Made by a program: the position numbers and the translations under genes. DNA of 64,000 nucleotides from JAFGBI01 sp964454025 (GTDB lineage: Bacteria > Myxococcota_A > Polyangia > Polyangiales > Polyangiaceae): contig CAYVRP010000027.1 of NCBI GenBank assembly GCA_964454025.1, positions 13,998-77,997 of the forward strand, read 5' to 3'. The notes beneath the pieces are model-generated. The model saw nothing but the letters and a program-made list of their open reading frames with translations. It was not told where the DNA came from and did no database searches. This document shows, in pieces, positions 25,078 to 34,313 of the stretch (the first letter of the stretch is position 1; each line of letters opens with the position of its first letter).

Positions 25078-25699
25078 CAGGAGCCTCCGGGGGGGCCGCC
25101 TCGTCGCCGGTGATCATCGCGCGGAGGTACGCGAGCGGCGTGGGCCCGGTGGTGGTGAGGTAGACGTGCATGACGACGAAGCAGAGAAAAAGCCAGGCCG
25201 CGCCGACGTGCACCGTGGCGACGGCGCCGAGACCGCCGAGGCGATCGACCAGCCCGGCGAGCGGGAAAGCCTGCCAGAGCAGCACGCCGGTCGCGATCTG
25301 GACCGGGAGGAGCAGGTTTAGGATCGCGAGATAGGTGAGCTGCTGCAGGACGTTGAGCTTGCGGCCCGGGTGACGGGCGAACGGGTGCGGCTCGCCGCGG
25401 AAGATCCCGCGCAGGTAGTAGCGCGCCTGCGCTACCCCCTGGGTGAGCGCATCGCGAGGCGCGGGGACGTACTGCCGGATGGCCCCCGTCGCCAGGTGGT
25501 AGAAGAGCGAGAGGAACCCGTTGGCGATGAGCAGCAGCGCGAGCGCCTCGTGCAGGCGCGTCGCCCCCGCGAAGCCGAGGAGGCGCACGCGCTCGGGCGC
25601 GTGGATCTCGAAGCCCGTGAGCGCGAGGAGCAAGATGGTGGCGGCCTGGAGCCAGTGCCAGATCCGCTCGTAGGCGGTGTAGATCTCGACGCGCTTCAC
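25064..25699 (-). CDS. cytochrome b561-type membrane subunit
   Basis: 211 residues. Four predicted membrane helices carry His residues suited to two b hemes: ERIWHWLQAATILLLALTGFEIH, ATRLHEALALLLIANGFLSLFYHL, a third near 130-150 and VHVGAAWLFLCFVVMHVYLTT. This is the pattern of prokaryotic cytochrome b561 and Ni-Fe-hydrogenase or thiosulfate-reductase b subunits, which pass electrons between the quinone pool and periplasmic enzymes. It overlaps the heptaheme gene upstream by 4 bp (ATGA). Inferred role: quinone link for the two multiheme cytochromes of this operon. Confidence 0.92.
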   Translation of the reverse strand: MKRVEIYTAYERIWHWLQAATILLLALTGFEIHAPERVRLLGFAGATRLHEALALLLIANGFLSLFYHLATGAIRQYVPAPRDALTQGVAQARYYLRGIFRGEPHPFARHPGRKLNVLQQLTYLAILNLLLPVQIATGVLLWQAFPLAGLVDRLGGLGAVATVHVGAAWLFLCFVVMHVYLTTTGPTPLAYLRAMITGDEAAPPEAPDERS

Positions 25700-27858
25700 G
25701 TGCCCCTCCCGGCGCGGCGACCCGAGATCACCCGCAGCGCCCCGTGCGTCGCCGCGCCGCCGAGGGTGAGCCCGAGGAGCAGGAGCCCGAGGGCGTCGAG
25801 CAGGCCAGATCGGCTGAGCCCGAGCACGTGCAGGTCGAGCGCGGCCGCGCGCGGCGCGAGGGTGAGGCGCCCGGACTCGTCGCGCGCGACCGAGAAGGCG
25901 GCGAGCAGGCGGGCGTCGCCGACGAGCCGGGGCGCGACGCCGAAGGGCGCGCGCTCGGCGAGGGTGAACGGCGCGACGAGGCGCGAGCGCGCGGCGTGAC
26001 AGGCGGCGCAGTCGCGGAGCGCGGAGGTCGCCGGGCCCACCCCGTGGTGCACCCCGAAGGGCTGGAGCTCGCCCTCCAGCCGGGGGTTCTGCGCGCCGGC
26101 CGCCACCAGGAGCTCCCGGGCGCCGGCGACGCGGTCGCTCGTGTCGAGCACGCGCTCGTCGTCACTGAGCTGGCCGTCCCCGTCGCGGTCCAGCAGCCCG
26201 CGGCGCCGCGCGGCGGCCGGCCCGCCGTGGCAGGCGCGCCCGCGCAGCGCCAGGCTCGCGGGGCGCGGCCCGGCGTCCGTATCCACGACCCAGAAGAAGC
26301 TCGCGACCATGTTGTAGGGCACCAGGCGGCGGCGCCCGCCGGGCTCGTCGCGCCGGAGCAGCAGCGGCTGGTAGCCCTCGACCCGCGCGGCCGGATCCGC
26401 GATCGAGCCCGCGAGGCCACGGCGCTCGACGCGCGGGCGACCGGCGGCGTCCGGCACGCTGTAGTCCGTCACCTGTCGCGCCGGGGCGTACAGGGCGCTG
26501 ACGTGGCAGGTTTCGCAGGCGATCTGCGCGAGGTGACGCTCCGTACGCGGCAGCCAGGCGTGTACCCGGAGCGGGTCGTGGCAGTCCTCGCAACGGCGCA
26601 TGGTGCCGTCGTGCGCGTCGGCCACGGTCCCCTGGGTGCTGTAGCCCTTGGCGAGCTCGTGGCTGGGGCGGCGGAGGAACTCGCCCAACGAGACGTGGCG
26701 GGCGTCATGGCGCAGGTGCGCGGGCATCCTGCGCGAGAAGGCGCTCGCCGGATCGTTCGGGGAAAAGTGGCAGTCGGAGCACTCGAGCAGCCGCTCGGCG
26801 TGGACGTCCCAGGGGCGATCGAGGGCGGCGCGCCCGGCGACGTTCAGCTCGCTCGAGCTGATGCGCGCGGGCGAGAAGACCGCGCCCGTCGTCTCGGTCG
26901 CGCGGGCGCTGGCGCCCAGCCGACCGAGGGTGGGGCCATCCCGCGACGCGATGCCATGACACGCGCCGCACGCCTCACTCGCCGGCGACCGGATCCGCAG
27001 GCGTTCGCCGGCCAGGGTGCCGGCCGGTTGCAGGGCGGCGGCGAGCCACCGCAGCGGCGGGAGGGGCGCCTCGGAGACGGGCACCTCGTCGGCGGCCGGC
27101 GCCGCCGAGCCCGCCGCGCGCACGACGCCGAGGGGGAGGAGCGCGGCGCTGGAGTAGCTCGCGAGATCGCCGCCGAGCGCCGCGACGTCCGGGACCCGCG
27201 CCCCGCGGACGTGGCAAACGACGCAGTCCGCCTCGAAGCGGCGCGCGCGGTCCCCGCGCCGGGCCGGGCCCGCGCCCAGCATCCTCGCCGCGTTCTGCGT
27301 CACCCAGGCGTCCACGAGCCCGGGGGCGCCGGGCGCGGCGCCGCTCGGGGCGACCGAGTCGTAGCCGGCGAGCGGATCCCAGCGCCCGAAGAGCCCGGGA
27401 CCGCGATCCCAGGCGCGCCCCGATCGGGCGCGGCCCGGCTCCACGAGCTCGTCCACTCCCAGCCGGAAGTGGTAGCCGTGCTCGGCAATCCAGGCCGCGT
27501 CATGGCAGCCCCCGCAGGTGGCGAGCGAGCTGAGCGGCCGTCCCGTGCGGAGGACGAGCTCGCCCCGAGCATCGCGCAGGGGCACGGCAGGGTGCAGTCC
27601 CGGGGCCGGCGTCGCCCGCGACGGCGTCACCATCACCTCGGGCGAGGGCGGCGGGGGCTCCGCGCGCGGCGGCGCCGCGGAGGCGGACGTCGCGGCGACC
27701 GGCGCGGTGCTCCCGCGCGTCTCCGGCGCGGGCGCCGCGCTCGCGGAGGCAGAGGGCGCGACCGGCGGGACCGGTGGCTCGGCGAGCGCCGCCGCCAGGG
27801 GCCAGGGCAAGGCCGCCGCGATCAGGAGCGCCACGCGACCGGATCGGGGCGGCGCCAT
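25696..27858 (-). CDS. membrane-anchored heptaheme c-type cytochrome
   Basis: 720 residues. Signal peptide (VALLIAAALPWPLAAALA), an Ala/Pro-rich spacer, then seven CxxCH heme sites: CGGCH, CVVCH, CGACH, CSDCH, CEDCH, CETCH and CAACH. An eighth position (GRACHGG, about residue 540) has the CH but no first Cys. Directly after it DRDGDGQLSDDE resembles an EF-hand/dockerin calcium loop. A C-terminal hydrophobic helix (LLDALGLLLLGLTLGGAA) anchors it. It probably carries electrons between the octaheme enzyme upstream and the cytochrome b downstream. Its ATG overlaps the octaheme gene stop by one base. I cannot assign it to a named family beyond multiheme cytochrome c. Confidence 0.88.
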   Translation of the reverse strand: MAPPRSGRVALLIAAALPWPLAAALAEPPVPPVAPSASASAAPAPETRGSTAPVAATSASAAPPRAEPPPPSPEVMVTPSRATPAPGLHPAVPLRDARGELVLRTGRPLSSLATCGGCHDAAWIAEHGYHFRLGVDELVEPGRARSGRAWDRGPGLFGRWDPLAGYDSVAPSGAAPGAPGLVDAWVTQNAARMLGAGPARRGDRARRFEADCVVCHVRGARVPDVAALGGDLASYSSAALLPLGVVRAAGSAAPAADEVPVSEAPLPPLRWLAAALQPAGTLAGERLRIRSPASEACGACHGIASRDGPTLGRLGASARATETTGAVFSPARISSSELNVAGRAALDRPWDVHAERLLECSDCHFSPNDPASAFSRRMPAHLRHDARHVSLGEFLRRPSHELAKGYSTQGTVADAHDGTMRRCEDCHDPLRVHAWLPRTERHLAQIACETCHVSALYAPARQVTDYSVPDAAGRPRVERRGLAGSIADPAARVEGYQPLLLRRDEPGGRRRLVPYNMVASFFWVVDTDAGPRPASLALRGRACHGGPAAARRRGLLDRDGDGQLSDDERVLDTSDRVAGARELLVAAGAQNPRLEGELQPFGVHHGVGPATSALRDCAACHAARSRLVAPFTLAERAPFGVAPRLVGDARLLAAFSVARDESGRLTLAPRAAALDLHVLGLSRSGLLDALGLLLLGLTLGGAATHGALRVISGRRAGRGT

Positions 27859-29375
27859 CAGCCCTCCCCTTCCCCGACGTACCCCAGCCGGGCACGCCCG
27901 CCGCGCAGCGCCGGATCCCCCTCGTAGCCGAGCGCCCTCCAGTCGAGCCGCCCCTGCTCCGAGTGGCAATCGACGCAGCCCAGGGCCTCTCCCGCGGGCG
28001 GGATCATGTGCGCCTGCGGCCAGTACATGCGGGTCTGGATGAAGCCGTACTCGCCGCTGAAGGGGATCCCCGCCGCCGCCGAGCCGAGGGTGAGGGCGCG
28101 TCGCCAGTCGAACTCCGTCCAGTAGCCGCCTTCGCCCCAGGTCTTGGCCACCAGCAGGTGCCGGAGGCGGGTATCGTAGGGTTGCTTGCCGCGGTGGACC
28201 TTGAAGGGCCAGATCTGCGACCGCGGATCACCGATGGTGCCGAGCGGTCGGTTGACGTCCAGGGTGCGGTTCGGGTCGACGGGATCGCCCTTGAGGTAGC
28301 GCTCCATCCGCCCGTCGAACCAAGCGTACTCCGGCACCACGCGGGAGGCGTAGACGAAGCTCCCCTTCTCCTTGAGGTAGCGGTGCGGATCCTGGGCCTG
28401 GGTGTCCTGGCCTGCGGTCGACCAGTCCCAGACCATCTTGGTCGGCGTCTCGACGGCCATCAGCGGGACGTGGCACGTCACGCAGGCGATGGGGCCCGCG
28501 TGCTGGTTCAGCCGCTCGGTGCGGTGGGGCCGCGCGGCGTGGCAGGCCGTGCACGCGACGCGCGGCCCCGCGCCGGTGCTGACGCCCATGCTCTGCCCCG
28601 GCACCTGGTGGTGCTCGGTGCGGTGACAGTCGACGCAGGCGAGGTTCGCGCGGCCCATGTGCACGTCGAGGTTCGCCGGCGGGTTGGTGAGCGTCGCGTC
28701 GAGATCCCCGTGCTTGACGGCGTCGCCGCCACCGCCCGCGAAGTGGCAGGCGCCGCAATTCGCGCGCGTCGGGCGCCCGACGCTCTCCGCCGCGGCGCGC
28801 AGATCCGTCCCCTCCGCCGGCAGGCCCGCGAGGTCCTTCCGATAGGCCCCCGTCTGCTCGTGACAGACCAGGCAGTCCACCAGCGCGGGATCCTCGAAAT
28901 CGTAGGTCGCGTCGGCCCAGCCGTAGCCGGCATGACAGCTCGTGCAGCGGGGCCAGTTGCTCTCCACGCTGAGACAGAAGTTGTTGATCGTGTTCTTCTT
29001 GCCGATGCGGGTCGGCGCGGCGTGCCCCGGACCCCGCCCGGGCACCGCGTGCGCGTGGCCGAGCCACTGATAGTGCTGCGTCCCCATCACCTCGCGCGCG
29101 GCGGTGGGGTGGCACTCGAGGCAGGCCCGCGTCACCGAGGGTCCGTCGGGCAGCGGCGCCGGGAAGAGCCCGCGGTGGTCGGTGTGCGTCCGCGGTCGCG
29201 CCACCCGCGCCGCGGGATCGTCGGCGCGCCAGGCCAGGCCGCGGCTCGGAGTCAGCAGCGCCGTGAGCGCCGCCGCGCCAGCGACCGTGAGCAGCACGAG
29301 CCCGAGGGACGCCCATCGCGGCGCGGGCGAGGGCCCGGTCGCGGCGGCTCCTGCGGGGGCGGGAGGCACGGACAT
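27858..29375 (-). CDS. octaheme c-type cytochrome, tetrathionate reductase (Otr) family
   Basis: 505 residues. An N-terminal helix (ASLGLVLLTVAGAAALTALL) is a signal or anchor. Eight CxxCH motifs: CLECH, CTSCH, CLVCH, CGACH, CVDCH, CTACH, CVTCH and CVDCH. Between the first two lies GKKNTINNFCLSVESNWPRC, the segment around the catalytic heme in octaheme tetrathionate reductases, whose catalytic iron has a Lys ligand. Members reduce tetrathionate to thiosulfate in vitro and also nitrite or hydroxylamine. With YeeE permeases alongside, sulfur-oxyanion chemistry is the likelier role; the direction is unknown. A GTG at 29432 would add 19 residues. Confidence 0.9.
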   Translation of the reverse strand: MSVPPAPAGAAATGPSPAPRWASLGLVLLTVAGAAALTALLTPSRGLAWRADDPAARVARPRTHTDHRGLFPAPLPDGPSVTRACLECHPTAAREVMGTQHYQWLGHAHAVPGRGPGHAAPTRIGKKNTINNFCLSVESNWPRCTSCHAGYGWADATYDFEDPALVDCLVCHEQTGAYRKDLAGLPAEGTDLRAAAESVGRPTRANCGACHFAGGGGDAVKHGDLDATLTNPPANLDVHMGRANLACVDCHRTEHHQVPGQSMGVSTGAGPRVACTACHAARPHRTERLNQHAGPIACVTCHVPLMAVETPTKMVWDWSTAGQDTQAQDPHRYLKEKGSFVYASRVVPEYAWFDGRMERYLKGDPVDPNRTLDVNRPLGTIGDPRSQIWPFKVHRGKQPYDTRLRHLLVAKTWGEGGYWTEFDWRRALTLGSAAAGIPFSGEYGFIQTRMYWPQAHMIPPAGEALGCVDCHSEQGRLDWRALGYEGDPALRGGRARLGYVGEGEG

Positions 29376-29565
29376 CGAGGTGCGGAGGAGGATTGTCCTG
29401 GTAAGACCCCGGGGGCGGAACGATGGATTCACGGTGAGCGGGGTGACCGGGCCGATTCTCGTTCCGATCCGTCACCTTCCGGCGGCGCCGGCTCCGTTGG
29501 CCCCTGGCCCCCGCCGGGGTTGACCGGGGATTCGGCGCCAGTGGGGGCTTCGAGCCGGCCGCCGG

Positions 29566-31011
29566 TCAGCCGTCGTCCTGCGGCCTCGCGACGTCCACGC
29601 CCAGGTGCCGCTGGACGACCTCCAGGAAGCGCTCGCGCACGAAGCGGTGCGGCACGATCGGACGCGGGTAATCCGCCCCGAGCCGCAGGCCGGCGGCCTT
29701 CAGCGCCGCCGGGGGCGCCTCCCAGGGGCGATGGATGAGCGACCGGGGGAGCCGTGCGAGCTCCGGCAGCCAGCGCCGCACGTAGTCGCCCTCCGGATCG
29801 AAGCGCTCGCCCTGAAGCACGGGGTTGAAGACTCGGTAGTACGGCTGGGCATCGGCGCCGCACCCCGCGGACCACTGCCAGCCCGCGTCGTTGTTGGCCG
29901 GATCCCCATCGGTGAGGTGAGCGAGGTAGTGGGCTTCGCCACGACGGAAGTCGAAGAGCAGGTGCTTGGTGAGGAAGCTCGCGGCGATCATTCGCGCGCG
30001 GTTGTGGACGAAGCCCTCGCCGAGGAGCTGGCGAGCGGCGGCGTCCACCACGGGGTAGCCGGTCCTGCCCTCGACCCAGGCGCGCCAGGCCGCCTCGTCG
30101 CGCCGCCAGGGGAAGCCCGCCCAGGCCGGGCGGAACGGGCGCTCGAGCAGATCGGGCCGGTCCCAGAGGGTGCTGTGAGCGAACTCCCGCCACACGAGCT
30201 CGTTCCTGAACGCCTCGGCCCCGTCGCCCCCGCCGGGGGCGCGATCGATGGCGGCCCAGAGCTGTCGGACCGAGAGCGTGCCCATGACCAGGTCGGCCGA
30301 GAGCCGGCTGGTCCCCGCCAGATCGAGCCGGTCGCGGCGCGCGGCGTAGTCGCGGAGCCCCGACCGCAGGAAGCGCCGCAGCCGCTCCTTCGCGGCGCGC
30401 TCGCCGCCGGGCTGGAGCGCGGGGTTGCGGGTGATGCCGAGCTCGGCGAGCGTGGGGACGCCCCGCGCGCCCGCGCCGACGCCCGCGGGGAGCGGCGACA
30501 GCGCGCGCGGGGCCGGCAGCGGCGGTGTGGTCTTGACCGCCCGGCGCCAGGCGCGCGCGAACGCCGTGAACACGGAGTACGGCGTCCCGGCCCCGCTGCG
30601 CAGCGTACCGGGCGGAACCAGCGTCTCGCCCGCGAAGAGCTCGAGCTGCCCGCCGAGGGCCGCGAGCAGCCGCCGGTCGCGCTCGCGCCCCGCGGGGTCG
30701 GTCACGCGGTGCGCGACCACGCGATCGACCCGCCAGTCGTGCACCAAACGGGGGACTACGCTCTCGGCGGGCCCCTCGACGACGAGCAGGCGAGTCCCGC
30801 GCGCAGCGAGCTCGTCCGCGAGGGAGCCCAGCGACTCGAGCAGGAATTGCGCCCGGTGCGCCCGCGCTCGCGCCCGCGCCGGCCCGAGCGTGCTCGGCTC
30901 GAGCACGAACAGGGGGACGATCTCGCCGGCGGCGGCGGCCCGGAGCGGCTCGTGATCCGCCAGCCGCAGATCGTGCTCGCGGAACCAGACGAGGGTGCGC
31001 GGCGTGGTCAC
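29566..31011 (-). CDS. phr: deoxyribodipyrimidine photolyase (class I / cryptochrome family)
   Basis: 481 residues. The N-terminal antenna domain starts TLVWFREHDLRLADHEPL. The FAD domain holds EGRTGYPVVDAAARQL, GFVHNRARMIAASFLTKHLL, DGDPANNDAGWQWSAGCGADAQPYYRVFNP and the C-terminal DYVRRWLPEL. These are hallmarks of enzymes that repair cyclobutane pyrimidine dimers with light. The TGWMHNR Trp of classical enzymes is Phe here. It is the last gene of the carotenoid operon; its GTG overlaps the barrel-protein stop (GTGA). Grouping DNA photorepair with carotenoids fits light protection and probably light-dependent control, though no regulator is present here. Confidence 0.95.
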   Translation of the reverse strand: MTTPRTLVWFREHDLRLADHEPLRAAAAGEIVPLFVLEPSTLGPARARARAHRAQFLLESLGSLADELAARGTRLLVVEGPAESVVPRLVHDWRVDRVVAHRVTDPAGRERDRRLLAALGGQLELFAGETLVPPGTLRSGAGTPYSVFTAFARAWRRAVKTTPPLPAPRALSPLPAGVGAGARGVPTLAELGITRNPALQPGGERAAKERLRRFLRSGLRDYAARRDRLDLAGTSRLSADLVMGTLSVRQLWAAIDRAPGGGDGAEAFRNELVWREFAHSTLWDRPDLLERPFRPAWAGFPWRRDEAAWRAWVEGRTGYPVVDAAARQLLGEGFVHNRARMIAASFLTKHLLFDFRRGEAHYLAHLTDGDPANNDAGWQWSAGCGADAQPYYRVFNPVLQGERFDPEGDYVRRWLPELARLPRSLIHRPWEAPPAALKAAGLRLGADYPRPIVPHRFVRERFLEVVQRHLGVDVARPQDDG

Positions 31012-31775
31012 GGGAAGCGGAGCTCGACCCCGAGCACGCCGTAGTGCAGCCACGTGAACGAGTACACCTCGTCGACGTTCGAACCGCCCTCGACCGTGCG
31101 ATACCCGGCGCGCACCGTCACCCCCTCGCGCACGGCCCAGGTCCCGGCCAGGAGGATGTCCTCCGCCCGACCCTGCGGCGCCGCCAGCGCGTCAGCGTCG
31201 AGGAGCAGGCCGAGTACGCCGCCCCCCGGCCGCCACGCGAGGTGAAGGTTCACGAGCGGCACGAAGCCGGTGTTCGTCTTGCGGCGCGCCTCCCCCCCGT
31301 ACAGGCTCACCTCCGCGTCGCGGATCTTGCCGGTGAGCCCCACCCCGAGCTCGAGCTCGTCGCGCCGGAGCAGGTCGTAGCGGTAGGTGAGGCGGTACGA
31401 GTCGAAGCGATAGACGGCGAGCGCGGTGCTCCCCGCGGCGAAGGTCCGCCCCTCGAAGCTCACGTCGCGGTCGAGGGTCCCCCGGGCGAGGACGGTCAGG
31501 GGCGCGTAGAGCGCGGTGACGAGGTGCCGCTCGGCGAAGCGGTAGCCGGCGCGCACGCGGAAGGCCGGCGCGGCCTTGGTGGAGAGATCGTCGACCAGCG
31601 AGAGCCGGGTGCCCCCGTCCCCGGGGATGCGCACGACGTTGGCCGACGCCGCGGCCACACCGCCCTCGAGGTCCACTTCGAGCCCGTCCGCCCACACGGG
31701 CCGCGCGGCCCCGAGCAGCGTCAGGACACCCACCGCCGAGACGAAGCGCCGCAGGGAGCTCACCGGGGTCTTCAT
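31008..31775 (-). CDS. outer-membrane beta-barrel protein of unknown function
   Basis: 255 residues. Signal peptide (SAVGVLTLLGAARPVWA) followed by a chain of amphipathic strands (FRVRAGYRFAERHLVTALYAPL, LTYRYDLLRRDELELGVGLTGKI, VTVRAGYRTVEGGSNVDEVYSF) ending in Phe-Pro (VELRFP), the style of small outer-membrane barrels. I know no specific function. Its place inside the carotenoid operon, 11 bp after the epimerase and overlapping the photolyase start, is notable: it could help place or retain carotenoid in the outer membrane, but that is only context. Confidence 0.8.
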   Translation of the reverse strand: MKTPVSSLRRFVSAVGVLTLLGAARPVWADGLEVDLEGGVAAASANVVRIPGDGGTRLSLVDDLSTKAAPAFRVRAGYRFAERHLVTALYAPLTVLARGTLDRDVSFEGRTFAAGSTALAVYRFDSYRLTYRYDLLRRDELELGVGLTGKIRDAEVSLYGGEARRKTNTGFVPLVNLHLAWRPGGGVLGLLLDADALAAPQGRAEDILLAGTWAVREGVTVRAGYRTVEGGSNVDEVYSFTWLHYGVLGVELRFP

Positions 31776-31786
31776 GGCGCACCCCC

Positions 31787-32719
31787 CTACCGAGCGCCAG
31801 CCTCCTCGCCGAGGGCCGCCGCGAGGGCGGGGGCGAGCGTCGGGAAGGCGAAGGGGTAGCCGCTGTCCCGCGCCACGACCGGCAGCACCCGCTGCGACGC
31901 GGTCAGGACCTCCGCCATGTCGCCGAGGGCGGCGCGCAGCGCCCGCGCGGGCACGGGGAGGAGCGCCGGCCGCCGCAGGGCGGCGGCGAGCGCCCGCGTG
32001 AACTCCGCGTTGGTCTCCGGCGCGGGCGCCACCGCGTTCATCGCGCCCTGGATCGCGGCCGAACGGGCGGCATGCAGCAGCATCCCAACGACGTCGTCGA
32101 GGTGGACCCAAGACATCCACTGCCGGCCACCGGCGAGGCGGCCGCCGAGCCCCAGCCGGAAGGGCGTGCGCATCGCCGCGAGGGCGCCGCCGCCCCGCGC
32201 CAGCACGACGCCGAGGCGGGCGCACACCACGCGGATCCCGAGCTGGGCCGCACCCAGGGCCGCCGCCTCCCACTCCACGCAGACCTCCGCGAGGAAGCCC
32301 GACCCCGGCGCGGAGCGCTCGTCCAGCAGCTCGTCGCCGCGGTCGCCGTAGTAGCCGACGGCGGAGGCGGAGACGAGCACCGCCGGTCGTCGCTCGAGCG
32401 CCGCGAGCCCCGCGACCAGGTGACGGGTCCCCAGGACCCGGCTGTCGCGGATGCGCCGGCGGCGCGCCGCCGTCCAGCGACCCGCCGCGATCGGCTCCCC
32501 GGCGAGGTGAAAGACGACGTCGGCGCCAGCGAGCGCCGCCGCCGGCGCGGGCTCGGCCTCGGGGTCCCAACGCCGGGCGACCACGCCGGGGAGCGCGGTG
32601 GCGGCTCGCGCCGGCGAGCGCGTGAGGACGACCGGCGCCTCGAGCCGCTGCAGGAGCGCCCTGCCCACGAGCCCGGTCGCGCCGCTGACCACCGCGCGCA
32701 AAGGCGTCACCCCCGTCAT
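31787..32719 (-). CDS. NAD-dependent epimerase/dehydratase, TIGR01777 (SDR39U1) type
   Basis: 310 residues. The nucleotide motif is VVSGATGLVGRALLQRL, followed by VVFHLAGEPIAAGRW, the SDR39U1 landmark, then ASAVGYYGDRG with the catalytic Tyr region and MSWVHLDDVVGMLLHA. These define the TIGR01777 group of atypical short-chain dehydrogenases, whose substrates are largely unknown (some members affect cell division or carotenoid-linked traits). The start at 32719 places the Rossmann motif about 10 residues in. Cofactor preference cannot be read with confidence. It is the fourth gene of the operon, after the second CrtI-type gene. Confidence 0.93.
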   Translation of the reverse strand: MTGVTPLRAVVSGATGLVGRALLQRLEAPVVLTRSPARAATALPGVVARRWDPEAEPAPAAALAGADVVFHLAGEPIAAGRWTAARRRRIRDSRVLGTRHLVAGLAALERRPAVLVSASAVGYYGDRGDELLDERSAPGSGFLAEVCVEWEAAALGAAQLGIRVVCARLGVVLARGGGALAAMRTPFRLGLGGRLAGGRQWMSWVHLDDVVGMLLHAARSAAIQGAMNAVAPAPETNAEFTRALAAALRRPALLPVPARALRAALGDMAEVLTASQRVLPVVARDSGYPFAFPTLAPALAAALGEEAGAR

Positions 32720-32795
32720 CGCCGGTCCCCTCCCCCGGACGTCCGCCGAGTGGCCACCTGGTCGCCCATGGTTCGGCCGCCGTGCTCCGCGCCGC

Positions 32796-34292
32796 CTACT
32801 GGAACCAGGCGGCGCGCTTGAGGATGAGCCCCGCGGAGATCCGCCCCGACTCGTAGATGGTCGGCAGCCCGCTGCCGGGGTGGGTGCCGCCACCGACCAG
32901 GTAGAGGCGGCCGACCTCCTCGAAGGCGTTGTGGGGCCGGAAGAGGAGCATCTGATCGAAAGAATGAGCGAGGTTGAAGACCGCCCCGCGGTACACGTGG
33001 ACGTCTCGCTCGAATTGCTGCGGGGTAATCCGCCGCTCGAGCACGATGTGCTTGGACAGATCGGTGAAGCCGCCGCGCTCCTCGGCGAGGCGGACGGCCA
33101 GGTCCCGGTAGCGGTCCTGCTCGCGCTCCCAGTCGATGTGGCTCCGGTTGTTGGCGACCGGGACCAGGAGGTAGATCGTCGAGTGGCCCTCGGGGGCGAG
33201 GGTCGGGTCGGTCACGCTCGCGTTCTGGACGTAAACGGACGGATCCTCGGAGAGGACCAGCCGCTCGGCGATGTCGTCGACGTTCCGCTTGTAGTCGCGC
33301 GCGAAGAGGATGCTGTGGTGCGGGAGCGAGCCGTACTGCCGGTCGACCCCCAGGTAGACCATGAAGGTGGAGCAGGAGATCCCCTTGCGCTCGAGCCGAT
33401 CGGGGGCCCACTTGCGGACGGTGCCCGGGGGCAGGAGCCGCTCCATCGCGTAGCCGAAGTCGGCGTTCAGCACGACGTAGTCGGCGCGGAGCTCCTCTCC
33501 GTCCGCGAGGCGCACCCCCCGGGCCTCGCCGTTCTGGACCAGGATCTGCTCCACCGGCGTGGACAGCCGGATCGTCCCGCCGTGCTCCTCGACGACCCGG
33601 GCCATGGCGAGGCTGATCTGGTTGAGCCCGCCGATCGGGTGGTGGATGCCCTGGGAGTGCTCCATCAGGGCGATCATGCTGAAGAGCGCCGGGCACTTCC
33701 ACGGCGACATCCCCAGGTACTTGGCCTGGAACGTGAACGAGAGGCGGAGCTCCTCCACGTCGAAGTAGCCGGCGAGGTGCGCGTGCAGGCTCTTGTGGGC
33801 GTCGAGGTACGGGAGCGCCCGCAGCAGCGTCGGACGGAGCAGGGGGGTCGGGGTGCTATAGGGCAACTTCAGGCAGGGCACCAACCGCTCGAGCTTCTTC
33901 GCCTCGTAGGAGAGGAAGCGCTCGTAGCCGGCGACGTTGCCGGGGAAGATGCGCGCGATCTGCTCGCGCATGGCGTTCCGATCCCGGGTGGGGAGAAACT
34001 CCCGACCGTCGGCGAAGACGAGCCGGTAGAGCGGGTCGAGGGAGACGATGTCGAGGTAGTCCTCCACGCGCCGCCCCGCGAGCTCGAACACCTCGTCCAG
34101 GAGGCCCTTCATCATCAGGAAGGTCGGGCCGAGATCGAAGCGATAGTCACCGGCGACGATGGCGGCGTTGCGCCCACCGACCCGATCCTGCTTCTCGAGC
34201 ACCGTGACCTCGCAGCCATGGCGCGCGAGGATCATGGCCGCCGTCAGGCCGCCCGGGCCCGCGCCGACCACCAGCACCTTGGTTGTTGCCAT
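32796..34292 (-). CDS. CrtI/CrtN-type carotenoid desaturase
   Basis: 498 residues. The N-terminal FAD motif VVGAGPGGLTAAMILARHG is followed by EKQDRVGGRN and RFDLGPTFLMM; the C-terminal flavin segment YLVGGGTHPGSGLPTIYESGRI is the classical bacterial phytoene desaturase signature. It belongs with enzymes that desaturate phytoene, diapophytoene or squalene-derived chains. Whether the chain is C30 or C40 cannot be read, because no phytoene/dehydrosqualene synthase gene lies in the window. It is 21 bp downstream of a second CrtI-like gene. The pair most likely acts in series: desaturation here, terminal oxidation by the neighbour. Confidence 0.92.
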   Translation of the reverse strand: MATTKVLVVGAGPGGLTAAMILARHGCEVTVLEKQDRVGGRNAAIVAGDYRFDLGPTFLMMKGLLDEVFELAGRRVEDYLDIVSLDPLYRLVFADGREFLPTRDRNAMREQIARIFPGNVAGYERFLSYEAKKLERLVPCLKLPYSTPTPLLRPTLLRALPYLDAHKSLHAHLAGYFDVEELRLSFTFQAKYLGMSPWKCPALFSMIALMEHSQGIHHPIGGLNQISLAMARVVEEHGGTIRLSTPVEQILVQNGEARGVRLADGEELRADYVVLNADFGYAMERLLPPGTVRKWAPDRLERKGISCSTFMVYLGVDRQYGSLPHHSILFARDYKRNVDDIAERLVLSEDPSVYVQNASVTDPTLAPEGHSTIYLLVPVANNRSHIDWEREQDRYRDLAVRLAEERGGFTDLSKHIVLERRITPQQFERDVHVYRGAVFNLAHSFDQMLLFRPHNAFEEVGRLYLVGGGTHPGSGLPTIYESGRISAGLILKRAAWFQ

Positions 34293-34313
34293 CTCTCTGG
34301 TTCTCCCTCGGGG

